From the NCBI RefSeq assembly GCF_006716185.1, contig NZ_VFOP01000001.1, forward strand, positions 3,410,001-3,474,000: a stretch of 64,000 bases of DNA, written 5' to 3'. This stretch comes from Ornithinicoccus hortensis. Its GTDB lineage: Bacteria > Actinomycetota > Actinomycetes > Actinomycetales > Dermatophilaceae. This document shows positions 1-8,982 of this stretch, piece after piece (position 1 is the first letter of the stretch; every line of letters starts with the position of its first letter). The translations under genes were made by a program, and so were the position numbers. The notes beneath the pieces were generated by a model. It was given only the letters and a program-made list of their open reading frames with translations. It did not search any database and was not told the DNA's origin.

Positions 1-3000
1 GGTCGGGTCACCGCACAGCACGACCCGGGTGATCCCCTCGGGGTGCAGGTCGGTCGGCGTGGTCACGACGGCCGCGATGACGCCGGTGCGGTTCAGCCCG
101 GGCGCGCGGTCGACCGGGACCAGCCGCCCGGTCTCGTCGAGGTCGTGCTCGACCAGCGTCCCGGTCCGCCGCGTGATCACGTCGGTCAGCTCGTAGGGGT
201 AGACCAGGCCGCGCCGGCGGGCGCGCAGCACCTTGCCGGCGTAGTCGTCGACCGGCTTCAGCGGCTCCGTCGGGGGCGCGTCGACCGAGGCGATCACCCC
301 GGCCGGACCGGCGTGGAACCGGACGGCGAACCGGACCGGTCCCTCTGGCCGGGCCAGGCGGCCCTGCGCGACGACCTCCTCGATCCCGGCCCGCTCGGTG
401 AGCGGTGTGATCTTGTGCTGCAGGGCGGTCAGGTCGGCCAGGTCCACCTCGAGCACCGGCCAGACGGTGACCCAGACGTGGTTGGTGTCCCACTTGGCGC
501 CCTGGGCGCCGCGGGCCGTGCGGGCCCGCCGGATCGCCTCGAGGCAGCTCTCGACCGCACGCTCCCCGTGCGGCATGCCGACGACCCGGCCGTCCTCGTC
601 GCGCACGACCGCCAGCTGCCGCACCTGGGCCAGCGCCACGAGCCTGCGGTCGCTGGGGTTGCTGCGGGCCACGCACTCGTACAGCAGCACGTCGTCCGGG
701 GCCTCCACCCGGGTGATGTCGAACTCGCGCAGCCGCCACAGGTCCAGCCGGCGGCCCACCATCGGGTGGACCCCCCGGACCAGGGTGTCCTCGTGGATCC
801 CGCCCTCCTCGTCCGGACGCAGCGTGATGTATTCGATCGGGCGGTCCGGCCCGGGGCAGCAGGCGATCGCGACCCGGCGGCACCGGTGCGGGAAGTCCAG
901 GGAGTCCAGCGTCCGGGCGAGCGCGTCGCTGGCCTCCTGGACGTCCTGCGGCATGTCCGGCCAGTGCAGGTAGAGGTCGACCACCACGCCCACGTCGTCC
1001 GCGACCGCGGCCACCTGCTCGGAGAGCGCGGCGACCAGGGCCGACCCCGGCCCGGACAGCTCGGCCACGGTCCCGATGGTGGTGACCAGGCGGGTGGGCC
1101 GCTCGTCCAGCACGTAGTCGGCGGTGACCAGCTCCCGGTCGGCCGCCTCGAGGTTGCGCACGTCGTGCAGGTCGAACTCCCGGTAGTGCCGGCGGACCAG
1201 CACCTCCAGCATCGGTTCGCGCGAGGGGACCCCGCCCTCGAGCCGCGCCGCGAGCACCCCGGCGATCCGTTCCGGGATCGCCGCGAGCCGCTCGATCCGC
1301 TCGGCCCGGTCCGGCAGGTCGTCGCGCTCGGCCAGGGCCGCCACCTCGTCGCCGACGCCGGCCAACGCGCTGGTCCGGTCCTCGTCCACGCTCGGTTGGT
1401 CGAACCACCTGAACCGGACGCTGCGGGCCAGGTCACCGATCACCGGGTACCGCAGCTGGGTCGCGCGGACCAGCCGCTCCAGCACGCCACGGACCTCCAG
1501 CGCCTGCTCCTGCGGGGGCGGTGCCTCCCCGATCCAGGACTGCAGCAGGGTGGTCACCACCTGCAGGTCGCGGGTCGAGCGCTGCTGGGCCAGGAAGATC
1601 CGGAAGACAGCGTCCTCCAGGGCCTCGGTGCGCTCCAGCTCGGCCACCCCGTAGTGCTCCAGCACCGCCAGCAACCGGTTGCGGAACGAGTCGGGCAGGC
1701 CGCCCCGCTCGACGTCCAGGCTCTGCAGGTAGGTGTGGAAGTGCTCTCGGGAGCTGTGCACGCGCAGCTCGGTGTGCTGCTCGTCCTCACCGGGCCGGTT
1801 GCGGGTGAGCTCGGCGAGGTCGGCGAAGGTGGCCAGGATGTCGGCCTCCCCGTCGAGCAGGGCCGCGCGGCTGTCCGTCGCCCCCAGCTCGGCGCGGGCC
1901 GCGAGGTATGCCGTCAGCGCGTCCCGTTGGGCGCCCAGCGGGACGTCGTAGCCCAGCACCCGGGCCACGAGGGCGGTCCGGATCGCCTCCACCCGGCTCT
2001 GCGGGGACTCCTCCTCGGGGGTGGCGGGCAGGTCGAGGTCGGGCCCCTCCTGGCCGGTCCCCTGCTCGGCGTCCGCCTCCTCCTCACCGGTCGGCTCGAG
2101 CCGGATCAGCGGGGCTCCGGTCTCCACCTGGCCACCGGTGCGGACCATCACCTCCCGCACCCGTGCGGCGAACGGCGCGTGCAGCACCGTCTCCATCTTC
2201 ATCGCCTCGAGCACCAGGATCTGCGCCCCGGCCGCGACCTCGTCGCCGACCGCGACCGGCGTCGCCACGACGAGGGCCGGCGACGGCGAGCGCAGCACGC
2301 CCCCCTCGTCCCGGCTGACCCGGTGGGTGACGCCGTCGACCTCGACCAGGTGGGTCGGGCCGTGGACGGCGCTGACGATCCGGTGCCGCCGGCCGTTCAC
2401 CGTGAGCCGGCCGTGGAACTCGTCGATCTGCTCGACCTCGGCGTCGACCGTCGCCTCCTGGCCGTTGCCCGCCACGGTGACCCGGAACCGGCGCGGCCCC
2501 GTCTGCAGCGCGGTGACCTGCCAGGTCAGTCCCCGGAGCTTCAGGTCGACCGGGCGGCCGGTGTCGTGCTGGACCTGCGGCCGTCCGCCCCGGGCCGTCT
2601 CCAACAGCCGGGCGACCTCGAGCTGCTGCTCCTCGACATACGCGTCGATGCCCGCGGCCACCAGCGCCACCCCGGAGTGGCGGTGGTTGACCAGGCCGCC
2701 CTCGGCGCGCACCCGGTCGATCCACCCCGTGTCAGCCCACCCGGGGGACTCTGCCCCCGGGGCACCCCCCGCACTCGGCGCTCCAGGCTCCGCCCCTTCG
2801 AAGTCACCGGTCACGGCGGGTTGCTCGAGCAGCTCGAGGATGAAGCTCTTGTTGGTGGCCCCGCCCTCGATGACCACGGTCGTCTCGGCGACGGCACGGC
2901 GCAGCCGGGCGAGGGCCTCCTGCCGGTCCCGGCCGTAGGCGATGATCTTGGCGATCATCGAGTCGAAGTCGGCCGGGATGGCATCGCCCTCACCGACCCC

Positions 3001-4122
3001 GGTGTCCACCCGGACGCCCGGTCCGTGCGGGAGCTCCAGCAGGGTGATCCGGCCCGGGGCCGGGGCGAAGTCGCGGTCCGGGTCCTCGGCGTTGAGCCGG
3101 GCCTCGACGGCGTGCCCCTTCTCCACCGGACGGTCCCCCTCCAGCCGGCCACCGGCTGCGACGTGCAGCTGGGCGCGGACCAGGTCGACGTCGGTCGTCA
3201 GCTCGGTGATCGGGTGCTCGACCTGCAGCCGGGTATTGACCTCCAGGAAGGCGAACTGGCGGGTGCCGGGGTGGTACAGGAACTCGACCGTCCCGGCCCC
3301 GCGGTAGTCGACCGCCAGCGCCAACCGTTCCGCCGAGGCCTTCAACTCCTCGGCCTGCTCGGCGGTCAGCAGCGGGGAGGCCGACTCCTCGATGACCTTC
3401 TGGTTGCGGCGCTGCACCGAGCAGTCCCGGACCCCGATCGCCCAGGCGGTCCCCTGCCCGTCGGCGATGACCTGCACCTCGACGTGCCGGGCACCGGTGA
3501 CCAGGCTCTCCAGGAAGACCACGCCGCTGCCGAAGGCACGCTCGGCCTCGTCCCGGGTCCGCTGGTAGACGTCGCGGAGCTCGTCGGCGTCGGCCACCTT
3601 CCGGATGCCGCGCCCGCCGCCGCCGGCACTGGCCTTGAGCATCAGCGGGTAGCCGATCCGGTCGGCCGCCGCGAGCGCCTCGTCCAGGCTGTCCAGGCCG
3701 CCGCGGCTCCACGGGGCCACCGGCACGCCGACCTCCTCGGCGATCAGCTTGGACCCGATCTTGTCGCCCAGCCTGCGCATCGCCTCGGCGCTGGGCCCGA
3801 TGAAGGTGATGCCGAGCCGGTCGCACAGGTCGACGAACGCCGGGTCCTCGGCGACGAACCCCCAGCCGACCCACACCGCGTCCGCCCGGGTCTCGACCAG
3901 CGCCTGCTCCAGGACCGCCAGGTCCAGGTAGGGACGCGCCGAGGCGGGGCCGATCGGGTGGGCGATGTCGGCCTCGCGGACGAACATCGCGCTGCGCTCG
4001 GCGTCGGTGTAGAGGGCGATCGTCTGCAGGGGCGGGCCGCCGGCCGCATTGTGGTCACGCACCGCGTGGATGAGGCGGGTGGCGGCCTCACCGCGGTTGA
4101 CGACGGCTACTCGAGAGAACAT
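1..4122 (-). CDS. Single-chain biotin-dependent acyl-CoA carboxylase (BC-BCCP-central-CT type), 3' end beyond window
   Basis: Carboxylates an acyl-CoA (probably acetyl- or propionyl-CoA) to supply malonyl-type units for lipid synthesis. 1374 codons are visible. Residues 1-450 form a biotin carboxylase with an ATP-grasp glycine loop (GGGGRG, 167-172) and the EVNTRLQVEHP motif. Residues about 570-660 form the biotin carrier domain with EAMKM; the biotinyl lysine is residue 642 (codon 2199-2197). After this, roughly 700 residues resemble the central region of eukaryotic acetyl-CoA carboxylase rather than a bacterial subunit. The carboxyltransferase domain should lie beyond the left edge. The ATG at 4122 follows a GGAG site; an upstream ATG at 4126 is out of frame. 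A Gly/Ala/Pro-rich insert (about residues 437-461) separates the BC domain from a conserved DTGWIDR segment. Substrate specificity cannot be told from what is visible. Confidence 0.9.
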   Translation of the reverse strand, partial: MFSRVAVVNRGEAATRLIHAVRDHNAAGGPPLQTIALYTDAERSAMFVREADIAHPIGPASARPYLDLAVLEQALVETRADAVWVGWGFVAEDPAFVDLCDRLGITFIGPSAEAMRRLGDKIGSKLIAEEVGVPVAPWSRGGLDSLDEALAAADRIGYPLMLKASAGGGGRGIRKVADADELRDVYQRTRDEAERAFGSGVVFLESLVTGARHVEVQVIADGQGTAWAIGVRDCSVQRRNQKVIEESASPLLTAEQAEELKASAERLALAVDYRGAGTVEFLYHPGTRQFAFLEVNTRLQVEHPITELTTDVDLVRAQLHVAAGGRLEGDRPVEKGHAVEARLNAEDPDRDFAPAPGRITLLELPHGPGVRVDTGVGEGDAIPADFDSMIAKIIAYGRDRQEALARLRRAVAETTVVIEGGATNKSFILELLEQPAVTGDFEGAEPGAPSAGGAPGAESPGWADTGWIDRVRAEGGLVNHRHSGVALVAAGIDAYVEEQQLEVARLLETARGGRPQVQHDTGRPVDLKLRGLTWQVTALQTGPRRFRVTVAGNGQEATVDAEVEQIDEFHGRLTVNGRRHRIVSAVHGPTHLVEVDGVTHRVSRDEGGVLRSPSPALVVATPVAVGDEVAAGAQILVLEAMKMETVLHAPFAARVREVMVRTGGQVETGAPLIRLEPTGEEEADAEQGTGQEGPDLDLPATPEEESPQSRVEAIRTALVARVLGYDVPLGAQRDALTAYLAARAELGATDSRAALLDGEADILATFADLAELTRNRPGEDEQHTELRVHSSREHFHTYLQSLDVERGGLPDSFRNRLLAVLEHYGVAELERTEALEDAVFRIFLAQQRSTRDLQVVTTLLQSWIGEAPPPQEQALEVRGVLERLVRATQLRYPVIGDLARSVRFRWFDQPSVDEDRTSALAGVGDEVAALAERDDLPDRAERIERLAAIPERIAGVLAARLEGGVPSREPMLEVLVRRHYREFDLHDVRNLEAADRELVTADYVLDERPTRLVTTIGTVAELSGPGSALVAALSEQVAAVADDVGVVVDLYLHWPDMPQDVQEASDALARTLDSLDFPHRCRRVAIACCPGPDRPIEYITLRPDEEGGIHEDTLVRGVHPMVGRRLDLWRLREFDITRVEAPDDVLLYECVARSNPSDRRLVALAQVRQLAVVRDEDGRVVGMPHGERAVESCLEAIRRARTARGAQGAKWDTNHVWVTVWPVLEVDLADLTALQHKITPLTERAGIEEVVAQGRLARPEGPVRFAVRFHAGPAGVIASVDAPPTEPLKPVDDYAGKVLRARRRGLVYPYELTDVITRRTGTLVEHDLDETGRLVPVDRAPGLNRTGVIAAVVTTPTDLHPEGITRVVLCGDPT

Positions 4123-4319
4123 GCATCTCCAGGTGGTTCGGGCAGTGCGGTCCGGCGGGGCAAGAGGGTGCAGCACGACGGTGCCATGCCGGGGCGGTTA
4201 CTGGCTAGTGCCCGCCCCGGAGTGGCGGGGAACCAGGGCCGCGCGCGGGTCGGCGCACAGGGCGGCCGCGGGCCCACCTGGCAGGCTGATCCCATGAACC
4301 ACGCACCCGGTCGGCACCG
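4123..4319. promoter_or_regulatory. Divergent intergenic region between the carboxylase and a membrane-protein gene
   Basis: This stretch must hold promoters for both divergent genes. An inverted repeat CCGGGGCG (4188-4195) / CGCCCCGG (4212-4219) with a 16-base spacer is visible and could be an operator or a hairpin. A nine-codon frame starts at ATG 4294 and ends on the TGA overlapping the next gene's GTG, a possible coupling leader. No confident -10 or -35 was found. Confidence 0.3.
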
Positions 4320-5174
4320 GTGAGCACGCCCGCCGGCACGGTCCGCTCCCTGCTGCTCACCCGTCCGGTGGACCCCGCGCCGGCCTGGGGGCTGGTCCCG
4401 GCGGGCATGGTGGCGGCCGCCGCGGTCCTGCTCTTCGGTGTCCACGTGCGACCGCCCGGCTACCTGCTCCTCGTGGCGGGCGTGGTCCTCGGCCTCCTGC
4501 TGGACCGGCCGCTGGGACGCAGCCTGTTCCTCATCGCGCTCGGGCAGGGGATCATCAGCACCATCTCGCTGGAGGCCGACCTCAGCAACGCCGGGATGGC
4601 CCGGTTCACGGTGGCCCTGTCGCTGGCCGTGCTGGTGCCGTTCGCGGTCTCCCGCTGGGTGTTCGGCGACCGGGTCATCCGGTTCCCGCTGCGCACCGGC
4701 GAGCCGTGGTCCCGGGTGGCCTGGGGCTACCTGGTCGGTGTCGTGCTGCTGGGCTACCTGGTCCTGCCGTGGTACTTCCTCACCTCCGGCGCCTACGCCA
4801 ACTGGCCGCCGGTGGCCGGCGCCCAGCAGATCGGGCGCCTCTTCGTGGGGGTCAACGCGGTCGGGATCTGGGACGAGCTGTTCTTCGTCTGCACCGTGTT
4901 CGCCCTCTACCGCCGACACTTCCCGTTGTGGCAGGCAAACCTGCTGCAGGCCGCGATCTTCGTCTCCTTCCTCTGGGAGCTGGGCTACCGCAGCTGGGGC
5001 CCGTTCCTGACCGTCCCGTTCGCGCTGGTGCAGGGGCTCACCTTCGCGCTGACCAAGTCATTGACGTATGTCGTGTGCGTGCACCTGCTCTTCGACCTGG
5101 TCGTCTTCGCGGTCCTGGTGCACGCCCACAACCCGCACCTGTTCGACGTCTTCCTCACCGGGTCGGCCCGCTAG
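4320..5174 (+). CDS. Polytopic membrane protein, CPBP-protease-like with altered motif
   Basis: 284 residues with about eight hydrophobic segments. The C-terminal third looks like the CPBP (CAAX-protease/bacteriocin-processing) fold: an acidic pair DE at 185-186 where the family has EE, a second helix FVSFLWE near 215-220 where FxxxH is usual, and HxxxD at 255-259. The degenerate motif means protease activity is doubtful; it may be a non-catalytic relative. The GTG start at 4320 overlaps the stop of a nine-codon leader frame (GTGA). It is divergent from the carboxylase and convergent with the RDD gene, so it is probably transcribed alone. Substrate unknown. Confidence 0.7.
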   Translation: MSTPAGTVRSLLLTRPVDPAPAWGLVPAGMVAAAAVLLFGVHVRPPGYLLLVAGVVLGLLLDRPLGRSLFLIALGQGIISTISLEADLSNAGMARFTVALSLAVLVPFAVSRWVFGDRVIRFPLRTGEPWSRVAWGYLVGVVLLGYLVLPWYFLTSGAYANWPPVAGAQQIGRLFVGVNAVGIWDELFFVCTVFALYRRHFPLWQANLLQAAIFVSFLWELGYRSWGPFLTVPFALVQGLTFALTKSLTYVVCVHLLFDLVVFAVLVHAHNPHLFDVFLTGSAR

Positions 5175-5219
5175 CGGTTCGGCCGGCCCCGCCGCGGACG
5201 TCTGGAGGACCGACGGACG

Positions 5220-5747
5220 TCAGGCGGGTTCAACCCGGGTGCCGGCCAGCCGGTCGTGCACGGCCCGGCCCTGGCCGAGGACGACCCCGCCGACGAGCAC
5301 CCCGATGATCAGGTAGCTCAGGCCCCCGGCGACGATCGTCACCGGGTCGCCGTCCTCGAATCCGCCGTAGGCCGCGCCGATGGCCACGGTGTGCCCGACC
5401 TGCCACGGGATGGTGATCTTGACCAGGTTGCGGAGCAGCGCCCGGCTCGGGCTCGGGGCTTCCTCCGTCGTCGCTCCGTCCCGCGTCCCGCCGGCGGAGC
5501 CGTCGACCACCAGCCGCAGGCGCCGCTTGCCCCAGGTGGCGCGGGCCGGGCCGGACTCCGCGCGGGCCGCCACCCCGGCGGCGAGCAGCGGCGGGACGGC
5601 GCTCAGCCCCCATACCGCCCACTGGTGCTGCCCCACCCCCGTCTGCTGCAGCACGATCCCGACCGGCAGGGTCGCTGCGGCGATCCCGAGGTAGCCCAGG
5701 CAGTCGAGCGCGTAGGCCTTCCCCCGGGGGACTGCGAGCCGATGCAT
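5220..5747 (-). CDS. RDD family integral membrane protein
   Basis: 175 residues. An aspartate in the first membrane helix (ALDCLGY, D15) and a C-terminal HDRLAGTRV segment (164-172) are signatures of the RDD family, small four-helix membrane proteins named for conserved Arg-Asp-Asp; some relatives act as Na+/H+ antiporters or accessory membrane proteins. The ATG at 5747 begins at the first family-like residues; a longer frame upstream is proline-rich and unlike a membrane N-terminus. It lies downstream of fes on the same strand after an 89-base gap, so it may or may not belong to the siderophore operon. The exact function is unknown. Confidence 0.75.
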   Translation of the reverse strand: MHRLAVPRGKAYALDCLGYLGIAAATLPVGIVLQQTGVGQHQWAVWGLSAVPPLLAAGVAARAESGPARATWGKRRLRLVVDGSAGGTRDGATTEEAPSPSRALLRNLVKITIPWQVGHTVAIGAAYGGFEDGDPVTIVAGGLSYLIIGVLVGGVVLGQGRAVHDRLAGTRVEPA

Positions 5748-5836
5748 GCCCGACACGCTAGCGGCAGATCCACGGTGAAGGTTCGAGGCGGGCGGCAGGG
5801 CGGGCGTGCTCCTTGGGCCCGGCACCACCAGACCCG

Positions 5837-7057
5837 CTACGACAGTCGGTCGAGGGCGCGGAGCAGGTGGTGGGTCCACCAGGCGAAGTCGTGTCCGCCC
5901 ACCACGATGGTCAGGTCGGCCTCCGCACCGGCCGCCACGACGGCATCGCGGAAGTGCTGCGCCTGGTCGACCATGGTCCCCTCGTCGGTGCCGGCCTGGA
6001 CCACGAACCGACCCCTCAGCTGCCCGAACTCGCCGGAGGCGATCCGGCGGACCAGGTCACCGGGGACCGGGTTGTCGCGGCGCGGCTCGTCTCCCCCGAC
6101 ATACCAGAACGATCCCGACTGGACGATGGCCTGCCCGACCAGGTCGGGACGGGTGACCGTGACGGCGGCCGCCGCGAGACCACCGAAGCTCTGCCCCGCG
6201 ATGATGACGTGCTCCGGGTCGATCGGCCCAAGGTGCTCGGCCCGGCGGCGCAGGCTCGCCTCGACGAGCGCGGCGGCCCGGCCCGGCTCCGGCAGGTCCA
6301 CCGCGCGCCGGCCGGGGTCGCCGCTGTCGATGAGCAGGACCTCCAGGTCCAGCCCGGCACGGTCGAGCGCATCCGCCAACCCCATCGCGGCCCACTGCTC
6401 GCCGTCGAAGAGCACCAACAGCCGGGGCCGCCGGCCACCCTGCGGCGCGCGGCCGCCGGGCGACCGGTGCCGGACCGTCCGGGGCTCACCGTCCAGGTCG
6501 CTCACCTGCCACTGCGTCCACCGGGCCTCCTGGGTGGGCGCATCGAGCCAGGCTGGGTGCTGGTAGGCCTCCGGGAGGACGAGGACACTCGACTCCGCCC
6601 CCAAGGCGTGCGGGAGCCACCGGGGGTTGCCCGGGTCCCGCCGGCCGGCCCGGTGCACCGCCAACCAGCCCTCCCTGGTCGCACCCGCGTCCCGCGGCAA
6701 CCGCTCGGCCTCGACGATCCGGTAACCCCAGGTGCCCTCGGCCGGCAACCACAGCGACCGGTGCCACAGGTCGGTGTCGGGCATCCGCTGCAGCAGGGCC
6801 GGGGTGATGTCCTCCCGGTGTGCGTCGGTAATCCCGTTGAGGTGGACCATCACCTCCCGGTCGGTCTGCTCCTGGCGCCACAGGAAGGTGACCTGTCGGC
6901 ACGCCCGCCCGTCGATCTCGGCGCCCTCGCCGATCACCGGTATCCGTGGCCTCCCCGCCCAGAACCGTCCGGCCGCGGCCGCCCGGTCCGGGGCGTCGGC
7001 GAGGTCCGTCAGCCATCGGGGTTCGGCCGCGACCAGGGCGGTGGGGCCGGGTGTCAT
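5837..7057 (-). CDS. fes: Enterochelin esterase-like ferric-siderophore hydrolase
   Basis: Cytosolic esterase that cleaves imported ferric catecholate siderophore so that iron can be released. 406 residues: an N-terminal Fes domain (about 35-190) followed by an alpha/beta-hydrolase esterase domain. The nucleophile elbow is GQSFGG with Ser290, and the catalytic His is in GGHDFAWW (His389), as in Fes and IroD. Its ATG overlaps the fepC stop codon (ATGA), so it is translationally coupled as the last gene of the uptake operon. No siderophore synthesis genes are in this window, which suggests (inference) use of foreign siderophores. Iron control is expected from the box at 11224. Confidence 0.9.
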   Translation of the reverse strand: MTPGPTALVAAEPRWLTDLADAPDRAAAAGRFWAGRPRIPVIGEGAEIDGRACRQVTFLWRQEQTDREVMVHLNGITDAHREDITPALLQRMPDTDLWHRSLWLPAEGTWGYRIVEAERLPRDAGATREGWLAVHRAGRRDPGNPRWLPHALGAESSVLVLPEAYQHPAWLDAPTQEARWTQWQVSDLDGEPRTVRHRSPGGRAPQGGRRPRLLVLFDGEQWAAMGLADALDRAGLDLEVLLIDSGDPGRRAVDLPEPGRAAALVEASLRRRAEHLGPIDPEHVIIAGQSFGGLAAAAVTVTRPDLVGQAIVQSGSFWYVGGDEPRRDNPVPGDLVRRIASGEFGQLRGRFVVQAGTDEGTMVDQAQHFRDAVVAAGAEADLTIVVGGHDFAWWTHHLLRALDRLS

Positions 7058-7902
7058 CGCCCGTCCTTCCCGGTGACCCGCCGGTCACGGGGGACCACGA
7101 GGGGTCGGCCGTTCTCGGGGTCCTCCAGGACCAGGGCGTCCAGCCCGAAGGCGGACCGCAACAGCTCCGGGGTCAGCACCCGGGCGGCCGGACCCTGCGC
7201 CACGATCGCCCCCTGGCTCATCACCACGATGTGGCTGGCATACCGGGCCGCCATGTTGAGGTCGTGGAGCACCGCCACCAGGGTGCGGCCGCGGTCGTGC
7301 AGGTGGGAGCACAGGTCGAGTACGTCGATCTGGTGCACCACGTCGAGGTAGGTCGTCGGCTCGTCGAGCAGCAGGATCGGGGTGTCCTGCGCGAGGGTCA
7401 TCGCGATCCACACCCGTTGGCGCTGCCCGCCGGAGAGCTCGTCGACCATCCGGTCGGCCAGGTCGAGCATGCCCACCTCGCGCAGCGCGTTCTCCACCAC
7501 GTCAGCGTCCTCCGTCGACCACTGCCTGAGCAGCTGCTGGTGGGGGTAGCGTCCGCGCGCCACCAGGTCGGCCACGGTGATCGCGTCCGGGGTGACCGGC
7601 GACTGGGGCAGCAGGGCCACCCGCCGGGCGACCTCCTTGCTGCGGTACCCGCCGATCGCCTTGCCGTCCAGCAGCACCCGACCCGCGGTGGGCGACAGCA
7701 TGCGACCCAGGGCGCGCAGCAGGGTGGACTTGCCGCAGGCGTTGGGACCGACGATGACGGTGAACTCACCGTCCAGCACCTCCAGGGACAGGTCACGGAT
7801 CACCGCGTGCCCCGGGTAGCCGAGGTCGACGTGGGAGGCCGACAGGCCCCGAGCGGTCTGTCCGGGAAGGCCCGGGTCGGCTGCCAGGAACGAGGTCGTC
7901 AT
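7054..7902 (-). CDS. fepC: Ferric-siderophore ABC transporter, ATP-binding protein
   Basis: 282 residues with the standard FepC/FhuC ATPase layout: Walker A GPNACGKST (52-60), signature LSGGQRQR (156-163), Walker B ILLLDEPTTYLD with Asp180-Glu181, and a switch His in the VLHDLN segment. It powers the FepDG permease at the inner face of the membrane. The start has an AAAGGA site and lies 12 bases after the fepG stop; the 3' end overlaps fes. Everything needed for function appears present. Confidence 0.93.
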   Translation of the reverse strand: MTTSFLAADPGLPGQTARGLSASHVDLGYPGHAVIRDLSLEVLDGEFTVIVGPNACGKSTLLRALGRMLSPTAGRVLLDGKAIGGYRSKEVARRVALLPQSPVTPDAITVADLVARGRYPHQQLLRQWSTEDADVVENALREVGMLDLADRMVDELSGGQRQRVWIAMTLAQDTPILLLDEPTTYLDVVHQIDVLDLCSHLHDRGRTLVAVLHDLNMAARYASHIVVMSQGAIVAQGPAARVLTPELLRSAFGLDALVLEDPENGRPLVVPRDRRVTGKDGR

Positions 7903-7914
7903 GCGTGGGTCCTT

Positions 7915-8982
7915 TCAGGCTCGTCGGGCGAGCAACCAGATGAGGTAGAGGCCGCCGATGACGGCCGTCACCAGGCCGACGGGGGCGGGCACCCCGAAGT
8001 CGATGCGTTGGCTGATCAGGTCGGCCAGCGACAGCAGGAGCGCGCCCATCATGAAGGAGGGCAGCACCACGACGCCCCCGCGGTGGCTCAGCCGTCGCAC
8101 GATCTGTGGGGCCGCCAGGGCGATGAAGGCGATCGGGCCGGTGGCGGCGACCGCCACACCGGTGAGGGCGACCGCGAAGACCAGGGCGGCGAACCGGTAG
8201 CGCTCGACCGGGATCCCCAGCGAGTATGCGGAGTCGTCGCCCATCTCCACGTACGTCACCTGCCGAGAGCAGGCCATGATCAGCGGGACCAGGATCACCA
8301 CCGCGACGGCGACGCTGACCACGTGGGGCCAGCCGCGACCGATCAACGACCCGGCCTCCCAGCGCTGCACCATCTCGGCGTCGCGGATGTCGGCGCGCAC
8401 CATCAGGAAGGAATTGATAGCCGCCAGGATGGCGCCCACACCGATGCCGACCAGGACCAACCGGATCCCCGCGCTCACCCCGTCCCTCCGGGACAACGCG
8501 TAGACGGCAAGGGCCGTCACCACCCCGCCGACGACGGCAGCCACGGCGGTCTGCAGCAGCCCGCCGCCGAGAAGCAGGATCTGGATCACCGCGCCGGTCG
8601 CCGCCCCGGTCGTGAACCCGATGATGTCCGGGGATCCCAGGGCGTTGCGGGACAGGCTCTGGAAGACCGACCCGGCGATGCCGAGGCTGCCGCCGACCAG
8701 CGCTGCGGTGAGGAACCGGGGCAGCCGACGGCCGCGCACCGTCCGCACCACCCGCTCCTCGCCGTCCCCCACGAGCGCCCGGAAGACGTCGTCCGGGGCC
8801 ACCTCCAGGGTGCCGGTAGTCATCGTGACGATGCCGATGACGGCGGTGACCAGGGCCAGGACGAGACCGACCCCAAGCGCCCGCGGAGCCACCCGCAGCG
8901 AGAAGGGCCCGAGCCGCAGCACCCAGCCGCTGACGATGGTGCGTCGGCGCGGCGAGCGCCGCCACAGGTTCAGGGTCGTCAC
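7915..8982 (-). CDS. fepG: Ferric-siderophore ABC transporter permease (FecCD family)
   Basis: 355 residues, mostly hydrophobic, with the FecCD/BtuC-type permease pattern: a conserved Gly-rich GSLGIAGSVFQSLSRN segment after the second helix, and the GPIAFIALAAPQIVRR segment that contacts the ATPase. It forms the channel with FepD. The GTG start overlaps the fepD stop (GTGA), so the two permease halves are made in coupled translation. No damage is seen. Confidence 0.92.
   Translation of the reverse strand: MTTLNLWRRSPRRRTIVSGWVLRLGPFSLRVAPRALGVGLVLALVTAVIGIVTMTTGTLEVAPDDVFRALVGDGEERVVRTVRGRRLPRFLTAALVGGSLGIAGSVFQSLSRNALGSPDIIGFTTGAATGAVIQILLLGGGLLQTAVAAVVGGVVTALAVYALSRRDGVSAGIRLVLVGIGVGAILAAINSFLMVRADIRDAEMVQRWEAGSLIGRGWPHVVSVAVAVVILVPLIMACSRQVTYVEMGDDSAYSLGIPVERYRFAALVFAVALTGVAVAATGPIAFIALAAPQIVRRLSHRGGVVVLPSFMMGALLLSLADLISQRIDFGVPAPVGLVTAVIGGLYLIWLLARRA

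Noticed and set aside
43-4323. A 1426-codon open frame on the plus strand opposite the carboxylase gene
   Set aside because: Its product is rich in Arg, Gly, Pro, His and Gln with no domain pattern, whereas the minus frame shows all carboxylase motifs. Long antisense frames are expected at this GC content.
4294-4323. Nine-codon leader frame overlapping the CPBP-like gene start
   Set aside because: Too short to judge as a gene and without a clear ribosome site; mentioned only as possible coupling.
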